Part shown: positions 1 to 8,724 of the stretch, in pieces
Numbering within the stretch: position 1 is the stretch's first letter
How the letters are laid out: every line of letters starts with the position of its first letter
Source: UBA6985 sp946536225
GTDB taxonomy: Bacteria; Bacillota_I; Bacilli_A; RF39; UBA660
Direction: 5' to 3'
Assembly (NCBI GenBank): GCA_946536225.1
Contig: CAMNEE010000002.1
Location: forward strand, 62,001 to 126,000
DNA length: 64,000 nt
The notes under the pieces: generated by a model
Seen by the model: only the letters and a program-made list of their open reading frames with translations
Databases searched by the model: none
What the model was told of the DNA's origin: nothing
Position numbers and translations under genes: made by a program

Positions 1-2016
1 ATGACTGAAAAACTAAAAAGAATGCAAATGATCTTAGTTATTGCAGCAACATTGATATTTTTTGCTGATATAAGTTTATTTGCAAGTTCATTAATAAAAT
101 TAGATTATGTTAAATTTGTATTAGGTTTGATAATACCAACCATATTAGTTGTTTTATCATTCCAAGTTGAAAAAGAGTTAAAATTAAACACAGCTTCATC
201 AATTATATATGATCTAGGTTTTGCATCATATATGGTTTCAGTGCTTGGAACACTTTCTTTATTTGATGGGCATCAAGTACTAAGTATTGGTAATTTTGAT
301 TTATCTAAAGTTACAGTATTTTTCTTGTTTGGTGTATTAATATCAGTGATATCGTATGTTATACAAAAGAAGAAAAAATATCTAAACTTAGCACTTGCTT
401 CTCTAGTAATAACACTAGAAGGATTATTTAATGATATTGCACTTGTATATGTAGACAGTTATCATAGCGTGTTCTATGGATTCTTTGCAGGATTAACATG
501 CTTATTATTTATTAATATATTTGTTAAAAAAGAAAGTTTAAGCTTTTTTACATTAATTAATCTACTACATACATTATTTATGATATTTAATACTAAATTT
601 ACTGAGATAATTGGACTTGAATTAATTGCAAGTATTTTAAATTTAGCAGTACTTATTATAAATGTTAGAAGACAAGACAATCTAGGATTTGATTTCCTAT
701 CATTCATGACAATTGGTATAGAATTATTCATGATTTGGATGAGTTTGTTATACGCAAGTTTTGATGGAGCAAGTCTAGTATTAGTTGCAGTAGTTGCTTT
801 AATAGATATGTTATTTAGTGTGCTTGATATTGGAAATAATAGAAAACAAGCACTTGGTTTTAAGATTGTACTTGATATATTCACATTAATGCTTATGATT
901 AATACAATATTTACAAAAGAAGCAGTTATTCCAGTTGTAATAATTGTATTATTAAGTTCATTAGTATCAACTTATGCACTTAAGAGTGATAAATATGAAC
1001 AATACTTATTACCATTTAAATTAATTGTATCTATTATTGCATTACTATCTTTAATAGCAGAATATATTACAATTACTTCATCAGAAGTGATTGCAATTAT
1101 TAATGTATCTGCCATAATTGGTTTAGTATTAAGTAATAATAAAACATTTAAGAATATGTTCTTAACTGTAATTGGAATTACACTTTTTGCATCATTCCAA
1201 TATCCATATGATTTCTTTGATTATTTCTTAATATCAGGTATGATGTTGGTTAACTATTTTGTAGTATCTAAAACATATAAAGAGAAACCTATATTTGGTA
1301 ACATATTACTTGCTACATTAGCAATATATGTATGTGCTAAATTAGATGTCTTTAATGAACACTTTTTATATTTAGCAATGGCAGCTGTATTTGGAATAGT
1401 TCACATACTTGATAAAAATGATAATGAAAAAATTATTTCATTTATTGCAATAATTTACTCATTATTAGCATTTATTACTAGATTAACTTTAAGTCAAAGT
1501 CTAATTGATAGTGCACTTCTAGTAGTATTATTCTTTGCACTTTCATATGTTTTATTAAGATTCAAAGGTGGAGAAGTAGTATTTATTGTAGGACTTGTAG
1601 TATTAGCATTAAATACATATGTTGCTTATGATATTGTTGTAACACTCACATTCGTATCAGAATTGATTATTACATTATTCTTATCTTATAAGAATCGTGA
1701 AAATATTTTTAGAACAGCATTATTATTGATTATTACTACTGGTATATATTTACTTACTCAATTAGATAATGTTCCTTCATTTGTTTATATGTTAATTGCA
1801 GGTTTAGCTGCAATATATGCAATCTTCTTAAGTATTAAGAAATATTTAAAGAATGATTATGAAAGAGAACAAAAAGAAAATGAAGAAAAAATTAAAGAAA
1901 AAGAACATGTTCATGAAGAAAAAGAAGTAGAATATATTTACTGTACTTCATGTGGTACACGTTTAGAAAAAGATTCTTCGTTCTGTACAAATTGTGGAGA
2001 AAAAGTTGAAAAATAA
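1..2016 (+). CDS. Polytopic membrane protein with C-terminal zinc ribbon
   Basis: The protein is almost entirely hydrophobic segments, about 18-20 predicted membrane spans over residues 10-615. A charged Lys/Glu helix follows (about 620-645), then a zinc ribbon with two CxxC pairs (YCTSCG and FCTNCG) at the C-terminus. I do not recognise a transport or enzyme family. The ribbon suggests a cytoplasmic regulatory or adaptor end. The ATG lies at base 1, so no ribosome binding site can be seen and the true start may lie upstream. Three bases after it come Lys-rich residues typical of a cytoplasmic N-terminus, so this could be the real start. Confidence 0.75.
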   Translation: MTEKLKRMQMILVIAATLIFFADISLFASSLIKLDYVKFVLGLIIPTILVVLSFQVEKELKLNTASSIIYDLGFASYMVSVLGTLSLFDGHQVLSIGNFDLSKVTVFFLFGVLISVISYVIQKKKKYLNLALASLVITLEGLFNDIALVYVDSYHSVFYGFFAGLTCLLFINIFVKKESLSFFTLINLLHTLFMIFNTKFTEIIGLELIASILNLAVLIINVRRQDNLGFDFLSFMTIGIELFMIWMSLLYASFDGASLVLVAVVALIDMLFSVLDIGNNRKQALGFKIVLDIFTLMLMINTIFTKEAVIPVVIIVLLSSLVSTYALKSDKYEQYLLPFKLIVSIIALLSLIAEYITITSSEVIAIINVSAIIGLVLSNNKTFKNMFLTVIGITLFASFQYPYDFFDYFLISGMMLVNYFVVSKTYKEKPIFGNILLATLAIYVCAKLDVFNEHFLYLAMAAVFGIVHILDKNDNEKIISFIAIIYSLLAFITRLTLSQSLIDSALLVVLFFALSYVLLRFKGGEVVFIVGLVVLALNTYVAYDIVVTLTFVSELIITLFLSYKNRENIFRTALLLIITTGIYLLTQLDNVPSFVYMLIAGLAAIYAIFLSIKKYLKNDYEREQKENEEKIKEKEHVHEEKEVEYIYCTSCGTRLEKDSSFCTNCGEKVEK

Positions 2017-2018
2017 TA

Positions 2019-2047
2019 TTGATATAAAAATATCAATAAATTATAAT
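2019..2047 (+). promoter_or_regulatory. Promoter TTGATA-17-TATAAT
   Basis: TTGATA (2019-2024) and TATAAT (2042-2047) have 17-nt spacing. The site lies just after the preceding stop and 24 nt before the next start. The -35 overlaps a small hairpin (TTGATAT...ATATCAA). Confidence 0.55.
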
Positions 2048-2070
2048 TTAAAAAAGAATAGGTGATTAAA

Positions 2071-2547
2071 ATGGCTAATAAAAAAGAAGAAAAAACATTT
2101 AAGGATATTGTTGTAAGTTTTATTCCATCAGTATTACTTTCAATAATAGTATTTCCTATATTAGGTTATTTCTCATACTCAATTTATTCATCTAGTATAA
2201 TAGGAGCAAGTAAATCATTTGAAGTAGTTATGTTACTTCTAATAATTGGTTTAAATCTTTTAGTATTATCAATTATATTCTATGTTGCTAATATGTTCTT
2301 TAAAACAGATATTAGAAGACATGCTTTAGTAGGTTGTTTTATAATTATTATATTATTAATATTAACTATTGTAAGATATACAGCTTATAAAGAAATTGAT
2401 ATTAAAACTAACTCAGAAGAGTACTTTAAACTATTAAATGATTTCAAATTTACTCGTGCAATTTTAATTGGATATGTAACTTATTACTTCCTTGCTATGT
2501 TATTAAATAGAATTTCAGTAGTAAGTTTAAAGAACAAAAAAAGATAA
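2071..2547 (+). CDS. Small four-span membrane protein, unknown
   Basis: This is a 158-residue protein with a Lys-rich N-terminus (MANKKEEK) and about four hydrophobic spans, near residues 14-37, 50-72, 83-102 and 125-145. There are no recognisable catalytic motifs. I chose ATG 2071 because the ribosome binding site AATAGGTG lies at the right distance; the upstream in-frame GTG (2062) would sit inside that site. It is followed at once by a terminator, so it forms its own transcription unit or the last gene of one. Confidence 0.7.
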   Translation: MANKKEEKTFKDIVVSFIPSVLLSIIVFPILGYFSYSIYSSSIIGASKSFEVVMLLLIIGLNLLVLSIIFYVANMFFKTDIRRHALVGCFIIIILLILTIVRYTAYKEIDIKTNSEEYFKLLNDFKFTRAILIGYVTYYFLAMLLNRISVVSLKNKKR

Positions 2548-2570
2548 GACATCATGATGATGTCTTTTTT
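2548..2570 (+). terminator. Intrinsic terminator
   Basis: The near-perfect palindrome GACATCATGATGATGTC (2548-2564) is followed by six T. Confidence 0.9.
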
Positions 2571-2579
2571 ATTTATTTA

Positions 2580-2588
2580 TGGTAAAAT
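2580..2588 (+). promoter_or_regulatory. Extended -10 promoter for uvrB
   Basis: TGGTAAAAT lies 24 nt before the uvrB start codon with no clear -35. No LexA-type GAAC...GTTC box is visible here, so SOS control of this gene is not supported. Confidence 0.5.
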
Positions 2589-2612
2589 AGTCACGAATTG
2601 GAGGGAGAATAT

Positions 2613-4565
2613 ATGTTTGAACTAGTTAGTAAATATAGTCCAAGTGGAGATCAACCTGAAGCCATTGAAAAATTAGTTGATGGTATTAATAAAGGTGAAA
2701 AGAATCAAGTATTACTTGGTGCAACAGGAACAGGTAAAACTTTTACCATGGCAAATATTATTGCCAAAACAAATAGACCAACTTTAATACTTGCTCATAA
2801 TAAAACACTTGCAGGACAATTATACTCTGAAATGAAAGAATTATTTCCTAATAATAGAGTTGAATATTTTGTTAGTTACTATGACTACTATCAACCTGAA
2901 GCATATGTTCCTTCTTCAGACACTTATATAGAAAAAGATTCATCTATTAATGATGAAATAGATGAACTAAGGCATGCTGCTACAGAAGCACTTATTACTA
3001 GAAGAGATGTAATAGTTGTATCATCTGTATCCTGTATATATGGTATAGGTGATAAATCAGACTATGAAAATGAAGTATTAATATTAATTCAAGGAATTGA
3101 ATATGGTAAAGAATATATTCTAAAAAGATTAGTTGAAATGAACTATGAAAGAAATGAAATAGATTTCCATCGAGGCACATTTAGATCTAAAGGAGATACT
3201 ATCGATATTATTCCATCTTCTGAAAAGAAAAATGGTATAAGGGTAGAACTATTTGGTGATGAAATAGATAGAATATGTGAGTTTGATTGTCTAACAGGTA
3301 CTATTATTAGAACAATTAAATCAATCACTTTATTCCCAGCTACTCACTTTGTTACTAATAAAGCAAAACTAGAAGAAGCATGTAATAGAATAGAAGCTGA
3401 GATGAATGAAAGAGTAAAATATTTTACTGATAATAATAAACATATTGAAGCTCAAAGGATAAAAGAAAGATGTACATATGATTTAGAAATGTTAAGAGAA
3501 ACAGGATTCTGTCATGGTATTGAAAACTATTCAAGACATCTTTCTTTAAGAGGAGAAGGTGAAACTCCTTCAACTCTAATTGATTTCTTCCCAGATGATT
3601 TCCTATTATTTATAGATGAATCTCATGTAACAGTTCCACAAATAAGAGGTATGTTTAATGGAGATAGAATGCGTAAATCGACTTTAGTTGAATATGGCTT
3701 TAGACTTCCAAGTGCTCTTGATAATAGACCACTTATGTTTGATGAGTTTGAGTCTAAATTAAATCAAACTATATATGTATCTGCTACCCCTGGAGACTAT
3801 GAATTAAGTATTTCTCCTAAACCAGTAGAACAAATTATTAGACCAACTGGACTATTAGATCCTACAATTGATGTAAGAGGAACTGAAGGACAAATAGATG
3901 ATTTAATTAATGAAATACAAGATAGAATAGCTAAGAATGAAAGAGTACTTGTTACAACTCTTACTATTCGTATGTCAGAAGATTTAACAGCATATTTAAA
4001 GAATGCTGGTATAAAAGTTGCATATCTTCATAGTGAAATTAAAACACTTGAAAGAATGAAGATATTAAATGATTTAAGAACTGGAAAAGTAGATGCTATT
4101 GTTGGTATTAATCTTTTAAGAGAAGGTATAGACTTACCTGAAGTATCATTAATTGCTATACTGGATGCTGATAAACAAGGATTTTTAAGAAGTGATAGAA
4201 GTTTAATCCAAATAATAGGTAGATGTGCAAGAAATGCAAATGGTCATGTAATCATGTATGCAGATACAATGAGTGATGCAATGTCTAAGGCTATAAGTGA
4301 AACTTCAAGAAGAAGACAAATACAAGATGAATATAACAAAGTTCATGGAATTATACCTAAGACTATTATTAAAGATATAAGAGGACCTATTTCTAATGAA
4401 ATAGATGAAACTATTGAAAATACTGATATTACTAAGTTAACAAAACGTGAAAAAGAAGAATTAATTGCTGACTTAGAAGCCCAAATGAAAGAAGCAGCAA
4501 AGAACATGGATTTCGAAAAAGCTATCGAATTAAGAGATGCATTATTTGAAATAAAAAGTGAGTAG
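2613..4565 (+). CDS. uvrB: UvrABC system protein B (excinuclease helicase subunit)
   Basis: UvrB receives damaged DNA from UvrA, verifies the lesion with its weak helicase, and recruits UvrC for incision. The 650 residues match the family's normal length. Visible features are Walker A GATGTGKTF near residue 40, the beta-hairpin region starting YYDYYQPEAYVPS near 90, the helicase DESH box near 335, helicase motifs LREGIDLPE and QIIGRCARN, and the C-terminal UVR motif (MDFEKAIELRD) that contacts UvrC. The start is ATG 2613 with GAGGGAG just upstream; the earlier in-frame TTG overlaps that site. uvrA is not adjacent, unlike many relatives. Confidence 0.98.
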   Translation: MFELVSKYSPSGDQPEAIEKLVDGINKGEKNQVLLGATGTGKTFTMANIIAKTNRPTLILAHNKTLAGQLYSEMKELFPNNRVEYFVSYYDYYQPEAYVPSSDTYIEKDSSINDEIDELRHAATEALITRRDVIVVSSVSCIYGIGDKSDYENEVLILIQGIEYGKEYILKRLVEMNYERNEIDFHRGTFRSKGDTIDIIPSSEKKNGIRVELFGDEIDRICEFDCLTGTIIRTIKSITLFPATHFVTNKAKLEEACNRIEAEMNERVKYFTDNNKHIEAQRIKERCTYDLEMLRETGFCHGIENYSRHLSLRGEGETPSTLIDFFPDDFLLFIDESHVTVPQIRGMFNGDRMRKSTLVEYGFRLPSALDNRPLMFDEFESKLNQTIYVSATPGDYELSISPKPVEQIIRPTGLLDPTIDVRGTEGQIDDLINEIQDRIAKNERVLVTTLTIRMSEDLTAYLKNAGIKVAYLHSEIKTLERMKILNDLRTGKVDAIVGINLLREGIDLPEVSLIAILDADKQGFLRSDRSLIQIIGRCARNANGHVIMYADTMSDAMSKAISETSRRRQIQDEYNKVHGIIPKTIIKDIRGPISNEIDETIENTDITKLTKREKEELIADLEAQMKEAAKNMDFEKAIELRDALFEIKSE

Positions 4566-4601
4566 ATTACTTTAACTTGAATAATTTTTATGCTATTCTT
4601 T

Positions 4602-4610
4602 TGTTAGAAT
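4602..4610 (+). promoter_or_regulatory. Possible extended -10 promoter
   Basis: TGTTAGAAT lies 15 nt before ATG 4625. It is a weak match, but the spacing is like that of other genes in the window. Confidence 0.35.
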
Positions 4611-4624
4611 AAGAGGGATTTATT

Positions 4625-5389
4625 ATGCCAAGAAAAAGAAAAAAAGATAAAACACAAGAAATATATTCAGTAGGATGTGTAACACTTACTATTATTAAAT
4701 ACTTTGCATTATTAATGACTGTAGCATATGTAGGATCATTTATTGCATCTGGAATTATTTATATTATTTCAGGTAATACACTTACAACTAATACATTATC
4801 TAAGTTATATTCTTTAATAACTTATTATGATTCATCACATGCATCTCAAATGATTCATTATGTAGGATTTGGATCATCTAAGTTAGCGTTACTACTATAC
4901 ACATTTGCATATTCAATTAAATATGGATTAATGTATCTTTTAGTAATTAAATTTAAAGAAGTATTTAAGACAATTATTAAAGGTAAAATGTTTACTGATA
5001 AAAATTTAGATATATTAGGTAGTTCAATAAAACTTGCTCTTGTATTAGCCTTTGCTCAACCAATAATAATGGCTTTTACAATAATTACTACACATGTATT
5101 TTTTGACTTTTCTGCATTCGACTTTAGTGGTATACTATACCTGTTTGTCGCAGTGCTACTATATATGATTTTTGCAACAGGATACAATATGGAGAAAAAA
5201 CACGAATCTTACGACAAAGAATTAGAAGATTATCGTGCTGAAATCTCAGAATTAGAAATAGAAAACCTTAAAACTAGAAAAGAACAAAAAGAGAGTGTTG
5301 AAGAGATAGTTGAAACTACTACTGTTCCTAAAAAGAGACGTAGAAGAAAAAAGAAAACAACTGCAAAGAAATCATCCGATAAACAATAA
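4625..5389 (+). CDS. DUF2975-like membrane protein with basic C-terminal tail
   Basis: About four membrane spans lie in residues 25-190. The cytoplasmic stretch between spans (IIKGKMFTDKN, then a long hydrophobic helix) resembles the DUF2975 family, whose function is not established. A charged coiled-coil (about 195-225) follows, then an extremely basic tail (KKRRRRKKKTTAKK) that could bind nucleic acid or phospholipid; that is inference. The start ATG follows AGAGGG. It is a single-gene unit closed by a terminator. The family call is from motif memory only. Confidence 0.6.
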   Translation: MPRKRKKDKTQEIYSVGCVTLTIIKYFALLMTVAYVGSFIASGIIYIISGNTLTTNTLSKLYSLITYYDSSHASQMIHYVGFGSSKLALLLYTFAYSIKYGLMYLLVIKFKEVFKTIIKGKMFTDKNLDILGSSIKLALVLAFAQPIIMAFTIITTHVFFDFSAFDFSGILYLFVAVLLYMIFATGYNMEKKHESYDKELEDYRAEISELEIENLKTRKEQKESVEEIVETTTVPKKRRRRKKKTTAKKSSDKQ

Positions 5390-5397
5390 TAAAAAAT

Positions 5398-5421
5398 AAA
5401 CTACTCATGAAGTAGTTTTTT
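5398..5421 (+). terminator. Intrinsic terminator
   Basis: The stem AAACTACT/AGTAGTTT has a five-base loop and continues into a T-run. Confidence 0.85.
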
Positions 5422-5450
5422 CCAGTTATATAGAATAGGGTGTGTTTAAA

Positions 5451-7073
5451 ATGGAAAAAGTATATGTATTTGGTCATAAGAATCCAGATACCGATTCTGT
5501 TTGTAGTGCAATAGCAATTTCAAATTTAAAGAATAAAATTGGTTTAAATACTGAACCAAGAATATTAAGTGATTTAAATCCTGAAACTAAATTTGTACTT
5601 AAAACTTTTGGTGTTGAAGAACCAGAATATCTTAACGATGTTAAAGTTAAAATTAAAGATATTAAATATAATAAGAACTATATGATTAATGAGAATAAAC
5701 CAATTGTAGAAGCATACAGTATGATGAATAAATATGCTTATACAGGTATTCCTTTAATTGATGATGATAAAAAGTTCGTTGGATATGTTTCTTTAAAAGA
5801 ACTTGCTTATGACATGATTTATAATGAATCTATTAGAATAGATACTAAATTTGATAATTTAATAAAAACTTTAGATGTTTCAGAATATATGAAGTTTGAT
5901 GAAGATATACAAGGTTATGCTCATGCAGCAACATTTGATGATATTACATTTATAAGAGATATTCCTTTAGATAATGAAACAATTCTTATTGTTGGTGATA
6001 GAGAATCTATCATTAACTATGCTTTAACTAAGAAAGTTAAAATGATTATTTTAGTTAAGAATAAGAAACTTACTGAAACTCAAAAAGAACTTGCTAAGAA
6101 GAATAAGATAAATGTGCTTGTTTCATCTAAATCTTCATTTAAAATAGCAAGATTATTATGCTTAGCTAATCCAATTAAATCTATTAAGAGAAATCAAAAG
6201 ACTGTTATCTTTAATGTTAATGATTACTTAACTGATTTTGAAGAAGCTACTAGTAAACTTAAACATACAAATTATCCAATTGTTGATAATAAAGGTATTT
6301 GTTTAGGTATGCTTAGAACTATTGATTCACATGATACTACTCGTAAAAAGGTAATATTAGTTGACCACAATATGTTTAATCAATCAGTAACTGGTTTACC
6401 AGAAGCTGAAATCTTAGAGATTATAGATCATCATAATATTGGTGATATTGTTACTAGTCAACCAATTAACTTTAGAAACATGGCTTTAGGTTCAGCTTGT
6501 AGTATTGCTTACTATTTATATAAAGAAGCAAATGTTAAGATTACAAAACCAATAGCTGGTTTAATGTTAAGTGGTATTCTTTCAGATACTCTTATCCTTA
6601 AGAGCCCAACAACCACTGAAAAAGATAAATTAATAGCAAAAGAACTTGCAAGTATTGCAAAAGTAGATATTGAAAAATATGGAATGGCACTTCTTGAAAG
6701 TGGTATATCTATAGAAGGTTTAAGTGCTAAAGATATAATATTCAGAGATTTCAAGACTTATAACATTGGAGAAGATTCAATGGTAATAGGTCAAGTATTT
6801 ACTACTGATTTTAGTACTTATAAAAATATTAAAGAAGATATTATAAATGAGTTGGATGATATAATGGAACATCATGGTTATAACATTTGTGCATTATTTG
6901 TAACAAATATTATTACTAATGATTCTAATGTATTATATGCACGTAAATGTGAAGATTTAATACGTATTGCATATGGTCTATCATCAATTGAAGAGGGGCA
7001 ATTACTTGAAGGAGTTATGAGTAGAAAGAAACAAATGGTACCTAACTTAATGTCAGTAATTGATCATACATAA
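5451..7073 (+). CDS. ppaC: Manganese-dependent inorganic pyrophosphatase with CBS-DRTGG-CBS insert
   Basis: This family II pyrophosphatase hydrolyses PPi to phosphate in the cytoplasm. The DHH catalytic part is split: FGHKNPDTDS near residue 8, and VDHN plus IIDHHNIGD near 310-330, with the DHHA2 part and the SRKKQ motif near the end. Between them lie a CBS domain (about 70-125), a DRTGG-like domain (about 175-240) and a second CBS half (about 250-305). In this subfamily such inserts bind adenine nucleotides and set activity. The length of 540 residues fits. ATG 5451 is preferred over GTG 5442, which lies in the ribosome binding region. The next gene starts 1 nt after its stop. Confidence 0.95.
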   Translation: MEKVYVFGHKNPDTDSVCSAIAISNLKNKIGLNTEPRILSDLNPETKFVLKTFGVEEPEYLNDVKVKIKDIKYNKNYMINENKPIVEAYSMMNKYAYTGIPLIDDDKKFVGYVSLKELAYDMIYNESIRIDTKFDNLIKTLDVSEYMKFDEDIQGYAHAATFDDITFIRDIPLDNETILIVGDRESIINYALTKKVKMIILVKNKKLTETQKELAKKNKINVLVSSKSSFKIARLLCLANPIKSIKRNQKTVIFNVNDYLTDFEEATSKLKHTNYPIVDNKGICLGMLRTIDSHDTTRKKVILVDHNMFNQSVTGLPEAEILEIIDHHNIGDIVTSQPINFRNMALGSACSIAYYLYKEANVKITKPIAGLMLSGILSDTLILKSPTTTEKDKLIAKELASIAKVDIEKYGMALLESGISIEGLSAKDIIFRDFKTYNIGEDSMVIGQVFTTDFSTYKNIKEDIINELDDIMEHHGYNICALFVTNIITNDSNVLYARKCEDLIRIAYGLSSIEEGQLLEGVMSRKKQMVPNLMSVIDHT

Positions 7074-7074
7074 A

Positions 7075-7479
7075 ATGAGTGAAGATAAACCAAAAGCAAC
7101 TCGTGTAACAATTGATTTATCAACTACTGTTAAACCAATTCAAGTTACAGAAGAACAAGCGCTTGAAAAAGCAAAACAAGATAATTTAAAACAAGTAAAG
7201 TTTGAAGATGAAAATCTAGATGTTGTTAAAACAAATGTAGATGAACGACTTGCTTATGAAGAAACTATTCAAAAAGATGATCCTGAAACTAAGAAGGCTA
7301 TTGAAGAAGCAAATGAAGAGTTAAATGTTAAAAAGTTTAATGAAACAAACAAAGTTCTTAGTTCAATAGATCATGAAAAAATGAATAAAGATTTAGTAAA
7401 AATATTAATAATAATAGCAATTATTATATTTATTATTTTATTAATTGAATTACCAAGTTTTATTGGTACATTTAAATAG
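7075..7479 (+). CDS. Tail-anchored acidic protein, unknown
   Basis: The protein has 134 residues. The first 105 are charged and probably helical (many Glu/Lys/Asp), and a single very hydrophobic span closes the protein (about 108-128), so it is likely tail-anchored with its bulk in the cytoplasm. It starts 1 nt after the pyrophosphatase stop with no strong ribosome binding site of its own, so translation is probably coupled. No family is recognised. The pairing suggests a link with the pyrophosphatase, but that is inference. Confidence 0.7.
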   Translation: MSEDKPKATRVTIDLSTTVKPIQVTEEQALEKAKQDNLKQVKFEDENLDVVKTNVDERLAYEETIQKDDPETKKAIEEANEELNVKKFNETNKVLSSIDHEKMNKDLVKILIIIAIIIFIILLIELPSFIGTFK

Positions 7480-7503
7480 GAAGCACTTGCTTCCTATTTT
7501 TTT
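7477..7503 (+). terminator. Intrinsic terminator
   Basis: The perfect stem TAGGAAGC/GCTTCCTA is followed by a T-run. It overlaps the stop codon of the preceding gene. Confidence 0.9.
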
Positions 7504-7605
7504 ATAAAAATTTTAGTCATGTGCAACTAAGTATAAAGATGCCAAAGATAAGGTTAAAAACATAATAATTATAGATATGAAGAAAGCACTAGAATAGGTG
7601 CCAAT

Positions 7606-7634
7606 TTGATTTTTTTAACAAAACATGCTATACT
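7606..7634 (+). promoter_or_regulatory. Strong promoter of the OLE-like RNA
   Basis: TTGATT (7606-7611), a 17-nt spacer, then TATACT (7629-7634). This predicts a start near 7641. The 100 nt between the upstream terminator and this promoter hold nothing I can identify. Confidence 0.8.
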
Positions 7635-7640
7635 TTAGTT

Positions 7641-8162
7641 ATGTGTGGAGCATTATGCTAGTCATTATACTATTTGAAGGTGGGCCTAAAAATCCATCAA
7701 TTGTCGAATGACACTTTACACACATGCTTCTTCTGCCCAAGTTGGGGTGTGTGAGTAATTTAAAGTTTAAGGATAAGTTGGAACGGCATCTAACGGAACT
7801 CCTTTTACTACGTCACTTAATGATCAGAGAATATAATAACGTACATGATGTGAGTGTTTAATAGGGATTTAATATAAATTGTATTAATGAAATATTGAAT
7901 GCAAAAGCATATAAGGATAGTCACTTTTGTTAGGGAAAACCTCTAGCGTGTATATACTTCGAGTATTAAGGTACGGACTAAGTGGTAATCGAGTAGCTAC
8001 ATTTGGTAACAGGTAGTCACTTAAATTAAGGCGAAAGCGCTTAAGAGTAATTTTAAGTTTTAAGTGGTGAAATACAGCTCGACCTAAGCCGTAAAATTGA
8101 TTCGTTGTATACCATACAAATAAGCTTTAATTACGGGGAAAGACGAAATTAAAGTTTTTTTT
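7641..8162 (+). ncRNA. ole: OLE-like large structured RNA
   Basis: About 520 nt have no reading frame, their own strong promoter, and an intrinsic terminator. GC content is visibly higher than in the flanks, as expected for structured RNA. Visible helices include ACACAC/GTGTGT (7718-7723 with 7747-7752) enclosing a CCCA/TGGG hairpin, a GAAA-tetraloop hairpin at 8031-8038, and TTGTAT/ATACAA (8105-8119). The identification as OLE (ornate, large, extremophilic) RNA rests mainly on size, autonomy and the downstream gene, which looks like the OLE-associated protein OapA. Known OLE RNAs are around 600 nt, so this one would be somewhat short. It does not have tmRNA or RNase P features. Confidence 0.75.
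8125..8162 (+). terminator. Terminator of the OLE-like RNA
   Basis: The stem CTTTAATT/AATTAAAG (8125-8132 with 8147-8154) has a 14-nt loop and is followed by eight T. Confidence 0.8.
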
Positions 8163-8179
8163 ATGCAATAAATTTATTA

Positions 8180-8188
8180 TGTTATAAT
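8180..8188 (+). promoter_or_regulatory. Extended -10 promoter for oapA
   Basis: TGTTATAAT ends 17 nt before ATG 8206. oapA can therefore be transcribed separately from the RNA. Confidence 0.6.
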
Positions 8189-8205
8189 TAAAATAGGTGA
8201 ATAGA

Positions 8206-8724
8206 ATGAAAAATAATTGGATTGTTACAGTTTTTATATTAACGTTTATATTATCAATAGTTTTTAGTGCTTTATCAAATGTATTAACAGTATATGCTCC
8301 TACATTTGTACTTGCTATACTTTTAATTGTAGTTATTTCTTTGGGTATATTATTCGATGTAATAGGAACAGCTGCTATATCAGGTAATGAAGCAACATTC
8401 CATGCTCTTAATACTAAGAGAATAAAGGGAGCTAAAATGGGATTATTTATAGTTAAAAATGGACCAAAGATATCTTCAACTTGTAATGATATAGTAGGTG
8501 ATGTATCAGGTATTATATCTGGTTCAATTGGTGCAGTTCTTGCAATTGCCTTACATTCAAAATTTGGTATAAATGAAGTAGTAATAAGTGTTGTTATTGC
8601 AGCATTAATATCGTCATTAACTGTAGGTGGAAAGGCAATATTTAAACCTATTGCTATTAAAAATGCAGATAAAATAATTACAACTTTAGCTAAAACGTTA
8701 AGTATATTTGGAGGAGGAAAATAG
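8206..8724 (+). CDS. oapA: OLE-associated protein OapA, DUF21-like membrane protein
   Basis: The protein has 172 residues and about four membrane spans (near 8-28, 33-55, 95-115 and 120-140). Between spans two and three lies a conserved-looking cytoplasmic block with ISGNEATFHALN and then KNGPKISSTCNDIVGDV. This resembles the DUF21 (CNNM/CorC N-terminal) transporter fold. OapA is known to bind OLE RNA and hold it at the membrane, with links to magnesium, cold and alcohol stress. Position just downstream of a 520-nt structured RNA supports the call. The start is ATG 8206 with ATAGGTGA upstream; GTG 8197 lies inside that site. The next gene begins directly after the stop. Confidence 0.8.
   Translation: MKNNWIVTVFILTFILSIVFSALSNVLTVYAPTFVLAILLIVVISLGILFDVIGTAAISGNEATFHALNTKRIKGAKMGLFIVKNGPKISSTCNDIVGDVSGIISGSIGAVLAIALHSKFGINEVVISVVIAALISSLTVGGKAIFKPIAIKNADKIITTLAKTLSIFGGGK

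Noticed and set aside
474..884. Minus-strand frame of 136 codons in the first gene
   Set aside because: It is antisense to a strongly hydrophobic coding region and has no ribosome binding site or promoter.
7641..8162. tmRNA or RNase P RNA as identity of the large RNA
   Set aside because: There are no tRNA-like ends, no tag reading frame and no P-RNA core. RNase P RNA is found at 48385.
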